Assembly (NCBI GenBank): GCA_024402405.1
Contig: JAKSTW010000011.1
Location: forward strand, 1 to 54,423
From: Spirochaetia bacterium
GTDB lineage: Bacteria > Spirochaetota > Spirochaetia > CADAEX01
Direction: 5' to 3'
Length of the DNA: 54,423 nt
Notes under the pieces: model-generated
Databases searched by the model: none
What the model was told of the DNA's origin: nothing
What the model saw: only the letters and a program-made list of their open reading frames with translations
Shown here: piece by piece, positions 49,108-54,423 of the stretch
Layout: each line of letters opens with the position of its first letter
How positions within the stretch are numbered: the first letter of the stretch is position 1
Translations under genes and position numbers: made by a program

Positions 49108-51014
49108 AAGCTGCTGAGCGACGCCTGATCCGGGCCGCCTGTTTCAGCATACCTCTTTTCCTCATCGCCATGGTTCCCATGCTTCTGGGAATCACATTTC
49201 CTTTATGTCCGTATATCTGCCTGATCCTGGTGCTGCCTGTGATGTTTATCGGACGCAGATATTACACTGCCGGATTCCGGAATCTGTTCAGACTTGCTCC
49301 CAATATGGATTCCCTGATCGCTGTCAGTACTGCCGCGTCATTCCTCTATTCCTGCTGGTCACTCATATCCGGGGGACATCATTTCTACTTTGAGAGCATC
49401 GGAATGATCATCACTCTGGTCATGCTGGGAAAATATCTGGAGAGCCGTTCTGTGGCACATTCTGGTGAGACCCTGAAGAAGCTGATGCAGCTGATTCCTG
49501 ATAAAGTGACTGTCATACGCCGCGGACGTGAGCGTGAGATCGATGTGGCTAAGATTCTGGTGGGAGATACTGTGCTGATCCATCCGGGGGAGCGTATTCC
49601 TGTAGATGGCACAGTGACTGAAGGTGCCTCCTGTGTGGATGAGTCGATTCTCACCGGAGAGAGTATGCCTGTGGAGAAAAATCCCGGCGACAGGGTCATC
49701 GGCGGCACTGGCAATATAGACGGAATGCTCAGATTCAGGGCAGAGAAGGTGGGGCGTGATACTGTGCTTTCCGGCATAATACGCATGGTGGAGAAAGCCC
49801 AGAGTTCCAAGCCCAGGATCGCCCGGCTGGCAGATGTCATATCAGGGTATTTCACAGTATTTGTCATGATAGCCGCACTGCTGGCTGCCGTCATCTGGTT
49901 CCTTGCAGGTCAGACACATGAATTCATACTACGGGTCTTTGTTTCTGTGCTGGTCATTGCCTGTCCGTGTGCACTTGGTCTGGCTACACCTGTAGCTGTC
50001 ATTACCGGAGTGGGGCGGGGTGCTGAGGCTGGGCTGTTGTTTAAAAGTGCCTCTGTGTTTGAAGTCTTTTCCAGAATAAAAGTGATTTTCTTTGATAAGA
50101 CCGGTACGCTTACAGTGGGCAGACCTGAGGTGACAGATGTGGTTCCTGTTGATATGACAGCTGACACTCTGCTGTCATTGGCGGCGGCTGTGGAGAAATA
50201 TTCAGAGCATCCTCTGGGGAAGGCTCTGGTGGCTTACTGCGAAAAAAAGGGAATCGATATTCCTGAAGCTGCCGATTTCAGGTCTGAGGCCGGACTGGGG
50301 GTCAGATGCATTGCTGACGGTAAGTCTGTAGCAGCAGGAAATGCCAGATTTATGGGAACTATGGGGATAACACCTGATACCCGTGATTCCGGTACCTGCA
50401 TTTATATCGCTGTGGATGGCAGGCTGGCCGGTACTGTATATTTTGCAGATACGATGAAGCCGGAAAGTGCGGACACTGTGGCTGCATTCCGTAAACATGG
50501 GATCCGGACTGTGATGCTGACCGGTGACAACCGTGATGCCGCATCTGCCATGGCTGCTGAATGCGGTGTGGACGGATACCGGGATTCTCTGATGCCTGAG
50601 GAGAAAGAGGCCTGCATAAGGGAATACCGTGAGAAACTGAGTCCTGTGGCCATGGTGGGAGATGGTGTGAATGATGCAGTGGCCATGGCTGCCGCTGATG
50701 TGAGCATTGCTGTGGGCACCGGGGCTGACTGCACACGGGAGCTGTCTGATGTGGTGATCGTGAAAGATGATGTGACCGGCGTTTATGAGGCCATGGATTT
50801 GAGCTGTGCTGTCATGAGGAATATCAGGCAGAATCTGGCGTGGGCTTTCGGTTACAACCTGCTGATGATACCGGTGGCTGCCGGTGCTCTGTACCCTGTG
50901 TGCGGACTGCTGCTGAATCCTATGATCGCGGCTGCCGCCATGTCCTGCTCATCTCTTACTGTGGTGGGCAATGCTCTGAGACTGCGGAAATGGCGTCCTG
51001 CATCTGCTGCCTGA
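49098..51014 (+). CDS. copA: Copper-transporting P-type ATPase CopA (-1 frame part)
   Basis: The ATPase frame is open from before 49083 to 51014; an ATG at 49170 (614 aa) is the first start inside it, but sequence before it ([15 protein letters not shown]) is clearly CopA-like, so the natural N-terminus is the HMA domain joined by frameshift (713 aa total). Motifs: [22 protein letters not shown] (transmembrane CPC at 49972-49980), DKTGTLT (Asp at 50094), SEHPLGKAL (HP motif), [11 protein letters not shown] and GYN near 50850. It exports Cu(I) across the inner membrane. The start lies after the poly-A run; a true indel or sequencing error is the alternative. Confidence 0.9.
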   Translation, partial: KELKAAERRLIRAACFSIPLFLIAMVPMLLGITFPLCPYICLILVLPVMFIGRRYYTAGFRNLFRLAPNMDSLIAVSTAASFLYSCWSLISGGHHFYFESIGMIITLVMLGKYLESRSVAHSGETLKKLMQLIPDKVTVIRRGREREIDVAKILVGDTVLIHPGERIPVDGTVTEGASCVDESILTGESMPVEKNPGDRVIGGTGNIDGMLRFRAEKVGRDTVLSGIIRMVEKAQSSKPRIARLADVISGYFTVFVMIAALLAAVIWFLAGQTHEFILRVFVSVLVIACPCALGLATPVAVITGVGRGAEAGLLFKSASVFEVFSRIKVIFFDKTGTLTVGRPEVTDVVPVDMTADTLLSLAAAVEKYSEHPLGKALVAYCEKKGIDIPEAADFRSEAGLGVRCIADGKSVAAGNARFMGTMGITPDTRDSGTCIYIAVDGRLAGTVYFADTMKPESADTVAAFRKHGIRTVMLTGDNRDAASAMAAECGVDGYRDSLMPEEKEACIREYREKLSPVAMVGDGVNDAVAMAAADVSIAVGTGADCTRELSDVVIVKDDVTGVYEAMDLSCAVMRNIRQNLAWAFGYNLLMIPVAAGALYPVCGLLLNPMIAAAAMSCSSLTVVGNALRLRKWRPASAA

Positions 51015-51019
51015 GAACG

Positions 51020-52849
51020 TCAGTCCTCAAGCCTCTCTGACATCTTCCTTTCCATTCTGTTCAGGATCTTCTTTCTGAGTCGGATCGAGGATGGTGTGAA
51101 TTCCACCAGCTCATCGTCCCTGATGATGGTCAGTGCTCTCTCTATCGTCATCGGAAGCACAGGAGTCAGTATGACGTTGGTATCTTTTCCTGATGCACGC
51201 ATATTGGAAAGCTGCTTGGTCTTGGTTGGGTTCAGATAAAGGTCGAATTCCCTGTTGTGCTCTCCTACGATCATTCCCTCGTAGACCGGGTCTCCCGGAA
51301 CTATGAACATCTTGCCTCTTGGCTCCAGGTTGAAGATTCCGTAGGCAACGGCCTCTCCGCTTCTGTCTGCCACCAGAGATCCTGTGAGACGGGTAGGGAA
51401 GTCTCCCTTGTATTCACTGTATCCTGTGAAATAGGAGTTCATTATTCCTGTTCCTTTTGTATCTGTGAGGAACTTGTCCCTGTATCCTATGAGTGCTCTG
51501 GATGGGATGGAGAATTCCAGTGTTATATGGTCTCCCTGTCCGGCAGAGTAGTTCTCGATTATTCCCTTTCTCATCATAAGTGTCTCTGAGACGACGCCGG
51601 AATAATCTTTATTCACATTGATGACAACGTGCTCCATAGGCTCCAGCTTGTTGCCGTTCTCATCAGTCTTGAATATGACTTTTGCACGGCCTACGCAGAA
51701 TTCGTATCCCTCACGGCGCATGGTCTCGATAAGAATTGCCATCTGGAACTCTCCGCGGCCCTTGACGATATAACCACCGTCGCTGTCAGTTGCTTCCTCC
51801 ACCTGCAGAGCCACATTGCGCAGTGTCTCTTTCTTCAGCCGTTCCAGTATCTTGCTGCCCTGGACGAATTTTCCCTCTCTGCCTGAAAGAGGAGAGTTGT
51901 TGTGGAGAAAACGCATGGAGACAGTAGGTTCGTCCACTTCGATCCTTGGCAGTGCCTCTGGTTCCAGTGCGGAACAGATCGTGTCTCCTATGAAAATATT
52001 GCTGACTCCTGACATGATCACTATGTCACCGGCTGTGGCTGCATCCACTACCTGCAGCTCTGTCCCTTTGTATACCTGGAGCTGTGAGACTTTGAACGGT
52101 TTTGGCTGTCCGTCCTTGCCTATTATTGCCAGTCGGTCATTGTTTGTGACTTTACCGCTGTTGATCTTTCCTATGGCCATTCTGCCCAGATAATCGGAGT
52201 AGTCCAGATCTGCCACCAGCATCTGGAATGGTTTGTCCACATTGCATTCCGGAGCAGGAATGTGCTCTATGATTGTGTCCATGAGAGGTGCCAGATTGTC
52301 TGACTCATCCTCCAGGCTGAACTTGGCTATACCTTTCTTTCCGTTTGCATACAGCACCGGAGCATCCAGATAATGATCGTCAGCTCCCAGATCCAGCAGA
52401 AGTTCCAGAACATCGTTGTACACTTCCTCCGGGCGGGCATCTTCCCTGTCGATCTTGTTTATGAGGATAATGAGCTCCAGCTTCAGTGCCAGGGCTTTTG
52501 AAAGGACGAATCTGGTCTGCGGAAGCGGTCCCTCTGCCGCATCCACCAGCAATACTACACCATCTACCATGGAAAGAGCTCTCTCCACCTCTCCGCCGAA
52601 ATCTGAGTGACCCGGTGTGTCCAGAATGTTGATCTTCTTGTCTTTCCAGAGCACCTCGCAGTTTTTGGCTGAGATAGTTATTCCTCTCTCTCGTTCGATG
52701 TCGCCGCTGTCCATGACACGGTCGCACATTTTGTCCAGATCCTTGAAGGTTCCGCTCTGTCTGAACATGGCATCCACCAGTGTGGTCTTGCCGTGGTCTA
52801 CATGAGCTATGATAGCTATATTCCTGATTGATTCATTCCTCGAGTCCAT
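51020..52849 (-). CDS. typA: Translational GTPase TypA/BipA
   Basis: A 609-aa ribosome-associated GTPase related to EF-G. It helps ribosome assembly and stress adaptation. G1 is AHVDHGKTT (residues 15-23), G3 DTPGHSDFGGEVERAL, G4 NKIDRED. The GREGKF and RGEFQMAILIETMRREGYEF segments (EF-G-like domains) and the C-terminal domain with KTKQLSNMRASGKD are typical. Length matches the family (about 605-615 aa). GGAG precedes the ATG. It converges on copA with a 5-bp gap. Confidence 0.97.
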   Translation of the reverse strand: MDSRNESIRNIAIIAHVDHGKTTLVDAMFRQSGTFKDLDKMCDRVMDSGDIERERGITISAKNCEVLWKDKKINILDTPGHSDFGGEVERALSMVDGVVLLVDAAEGPLPQTRFVLSKALALKLELIILINKIDREDARPEEVYNDVLELLLDLGADDHYLDAPVLYANGKKGIAKFSLEDESDNLAPLMDTIIEHIPAPECNVDKPFQMLVADLDYSDYLGRMAIGKINSGKVTNNDRLAIIGKDGQPKPFKVSQLQVYKGTELQVVDAATAGDIVIMSGVSNIFIGDTICSALEPEALPRIEVDEPTVSMRFLHNNSPLSGREGKFVQGSKILERLKKETLRNVALQVEEATDSDGGYIVKGRGEFQMAILIETMRREGYEFCVGRAKVIFKTDENGNKLEPMEHVVINVNKDYSGVVSETLMMRKGIIENYSAGQGDHITLEFSIPSRALIGYRDKFLTDTKGTGIMNSYFTGYSEYKGDFPTRLTGSLVADRSGEAVAYGIFNLEPRGKMFIVPGDPVYEGMIVGEHNREFDLYLNPTKTKQLSNMRASGKDTNVILTPVLPMTIERALTIIRDDELVEFTPSSIRLRKKILNRMERKMSERLED

Positions 52850-52973
52850 TGTTTTTTCTCCGATCCAAAAAAGGATATATCATACAGATGATTAAAACAA
52901 GAAGATTAGGGGAATTTCTTTACTAATTATTATAATTATGAAATAATGACTTAGTTTTTCACAGGTTATAGAT

Positions 52974-54026
52974 TTGATAGTTCGTTATTATAAGAATGCC
53001 AGAGGAAAGGCCGTTAAGCTGGCCGAAATTTATGCGAAAGAAGAACATGGCATTAAGAAAGAGAATATAGATTCCAATGTTTTTTATATATGTGACAGGC
53101 TCCGTGATGCCGGTTACGAAGCTTATGTGGTAGGCGGAGCAGTCCGTGATCTCATCTCAGGGCATACTCCAAAGGATTTTGATATCGTCACAGATGCCTA
53201 TCCCAAGAAGATAAGAAAGCTGTTCAGGACTGCCAGGATCATCGGCAAACGTTTTCTGCTGGTTCATGTGGTGCTGGACAATGTCATATATGAGATCTCA
53301 ACTTTCAGGGCATCCAACTCTGTGTCCGGGGACAACAACTGTTTCGGCACCATCAGGGAGGATGTATGGAGGAGGGATTTCTCCATCAATGCCCTTTACT
53401 ATGACACCAGGAATGAGACAGTCATTGACTTTGTGGGAGGGTTCAGAGACCTGAAACGCAAGGTCGTCCGTCCTCTGATTCCGCTGAACATAATATTCAG
53501 GGAAGATCCTGTGCGGCTGATCCGTGCTGTGAAATACTCTGTCATGATAGGCGGTGACATACCGCTGTTTCTGAAGATAAGCATGATGCGCAATGCTTCC
53601 AAGATCGTCTCCTGCTCATCGTCCAGACTTACAGAAGAGATCTTCAAGATAATGAAGATGCCTGACACCTGCCTGGTGTTCCGCCGTCTGGCCAAGCTGA
53701 ATCTGCTCAGATATATTCTGCCAGGTGTGTACGAGATGCAGAAAAACAGCCTTTTTTATGAGACTCTGGAGAATTTTGACATAAGGAAAAGTTCCGGCAA
53801 GCTGGATCTGAGCAGAAATTCAGTGCTGGTGAAACCTCTTATCGTGGATTATATGGAGACTGTTGTTTTCTACGATGATGTGGCAGGGGAGCCTTTCAAT
53901 GATGTCATTGCCCAGCTGAAGACTTTCCTCCGTCCTATGATTCCGCCTAATGCGGCGCTGATAGAGGCTGTGCGTCAGATCATGTCCAGTGAGGGATTCA
54001 GGATCAGACTGAAGAAAAAGTCCTGA
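52974..54026 (+). CDS. pcnB: Poly(A) polymerase / tRNA nucleotidyltransferase family protein
   Basis: A 350-aa nucleotidyltransferase. The head domain has YVVGGAVRDLISGHTPKDFD (GGAVRD at 54-59, catalytic Asp68 and Asp70) and REDVWRRDFSINALYYD, then the RNA-binding region with FREDPVRLIRAVKYS. Bacterial members add either CCA to tRNA or poly(A) to RNA; the sequence context, with the tail lacking HD domain, favours PcnB. The frame has no ATG near its start, so a TTG at 52974 is used. AGG lies upstream. Stop adjoins the next, convergent gene. Confidence 0.85.
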   Translation: MIVRYYKNARGKAVKLAEIYAKEEHGIKKENIDSNVFYICDRLRDAGYEAYVVGGAVRDLISGHTPKDFDIVTDAYPKKIRKLFRTARIIGKRFLLVHVVLDNVIYEISTFRASNSVSGDNNCFGTIREDVWRRDFSINALYYDTRNETVIDFVGGFRDLKRKVVRPLIPLNIIFREDPVRLIRAVKYSVMIGGDIPLFLKISMMRNASKIVSCSSSRLTEEIFKIMKMPDTCLVFRRLAKLNLLRYILPGVYEMQKNSLFYETLENFDIRKSSGKLDLSRNSVLVKPLIVDYMETVVFYDDVAGEPFNDVIAQLKTFLRPMIPPNAALIEAVRQIMSSEGFRIRLKKKS

Positions 54027-54423
54027 TCATTTTTTCTCCAGATTGGAGACCTCTATATTCATCTCTTTTATGATGATTCCTGTGTAGCGTGAGAGATGCT
54101 GCACCAGATAGCTCTGGAAATTGTGGAAATTGCCTGAAAGCTGTGTCTTGTACGGTGCCGCTATGAACAGCTTGATCCTGTAGTTTCCTGCTGAATCCTG
54201 GTTTATCTTGATTTTGCGGACCTTGATGTTGGAGTCGAACTCGTCGGCACAGTGAATGATCATCTGAGTCATGGCAGTCTGGGATATGGTGATTTTTCCC
54301 ATATTAGGCTGGTTGTTGAAACTTGGACGCACCACCGTTTTTTCCAGCTTCTTCTCCTTTTTGAAAAGGAAAAGCCCCTTCTGTGCCACATCCCTTATGG
54401 AGTTGGTGATGATGTCAGCATAG
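54027..54423 (-). CDS. Asp23/Gls24-like (AmaP-type) protein, partial at window end
   Basis: At least 131 codons; the frame is open to the window edge (upstream codons read ADIITNSIRDVAQKG), so the N-terminus lies outside. The residues from about GKITISQTAMTQMII to the end (VKEMNIEVSNLEKK-like) resemble the Asp23/AmaP fold: a short beta-alpha-beta with alternating pattern KVRKIKINQD, YRIKLFIAAP. In the family it is an envelope or alkaline shock protein. Assignment is moderate. Its stop directly abuts that of pcnB. Confidence 0.65.
   Translation of the reverse strand, partial: YADIITNSIRDVAQKGLFLFKKEKKLEKTVVRPSFNNQPNMGKITISQTAMTQMIIHCADEFDSNIKVRKIKINQDSAGNYRIKLFIAAPYKTQLSGNFHNFQSYLVQHLSRYTGIIIKEMNIEVSNLEKK

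Noticed and set aside
49083-49170. copA as a simple pseudogene
   Set aside because: The ATPase keeps every catalytic motif over 600 codons, and the break is at a canonical slippery heptamer in the right register. A pseudogene or sequencing indel remains possible and is given as the alternative.
1-54423. CRISPR arrays, insertion sequences, prophage or integron
   Set aside because: No direct-repeat array, transposase, integrase or capsid gene was seen; the helicase gene is the only likely acquired segment.

Overview
The window looks like a chromosomal segment of a host-associated spirochaete, most likely a gut or rumen Treponema. I infer this from several traits together: moderate G+C with AT-rich spacers, several small lipoproteins with loose lipoboxes, a BamD-like TPR lipoprotein, rubrerythrin with a Fur/PerR regulator, sodium-coupled transporters, and compact gene packing with many ATGA overlaps. 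No phage, IS element or CRISPR array is visible. Nearly everything is chromosomal housekeeping; the one clear compositional outlier is an AT-rich PLD/helicase gene at 45561-48512.

Layout. 1-22 is the 3' end of a 5S rRNA, so an rRNA operon lies to the left. 117-6817 (+) holds yifB/comM, a two-gene ABC transporter without a binding protein, ptsI, der and a YbaK-type deacylase. 7264-12320 (+) holds a PTS-type EIIC membrane protein, a TPR protein, dtd, recA, an acyltransferase and a lipoprotein. 12378-18192 contains NhaC, lipoproteins and glmS. 18311-23573 contains fba and, on the minus strand, an amino-acid ABC operon followed leftwards from galE by a DMT transporter. 23685-29899 (+) holds a secreted endonuclease/phosphatase-fold protein, sbcD, sbcC and alr. 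29889-32183 (-) holds TatD, a HAD hydrolase, a ferredoxin and a membrane Fe-S protein. Three tRNAs (Leu, Lys, Glu) follow at 32267-32611. 32797-36195 (+) holds a cation antiporter fused to a PTS EIIA domain and a radical SAM protein. The minus strand from 43585 back to 36204 holds a purine permease, a MATE/ANK-like exporter, a perR-rubrerythrin operon, an aquaporin with a small leader-like protein, a DUF1508 protein and pepF. 43732-45141 (+) is an AGCS symporter, then a helicase-MutT pair (-), a copper ATPase locus (+), typA (-), pcnB (+) and a partial Asp23-like gene that leaves the window.

Three things stand out. (1) The copper ATPase is split after its heavy-metal domain by an A-rich slippery heptamer, A AAA AAG, in exactly the register for -1 ribosomal frameshifting. 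A 77-aa CopZ-like chaperone and a 713-aa CopA could therefore come from one gene, as is known for E. coli copA. (2) The amino-acid binding protein at 20776-21555 has the two halves of the family in reversed order: a circular permutation whose new ends lie at the hinge. (3) At least seven genes have a sigma70-like promoter whose -10 hexamer ends 5-7 nt before the start codon, with no ribosome binding site, which points to a class of leaderless mRNAs that includes ptsI, alr, pepF and the copper locus.
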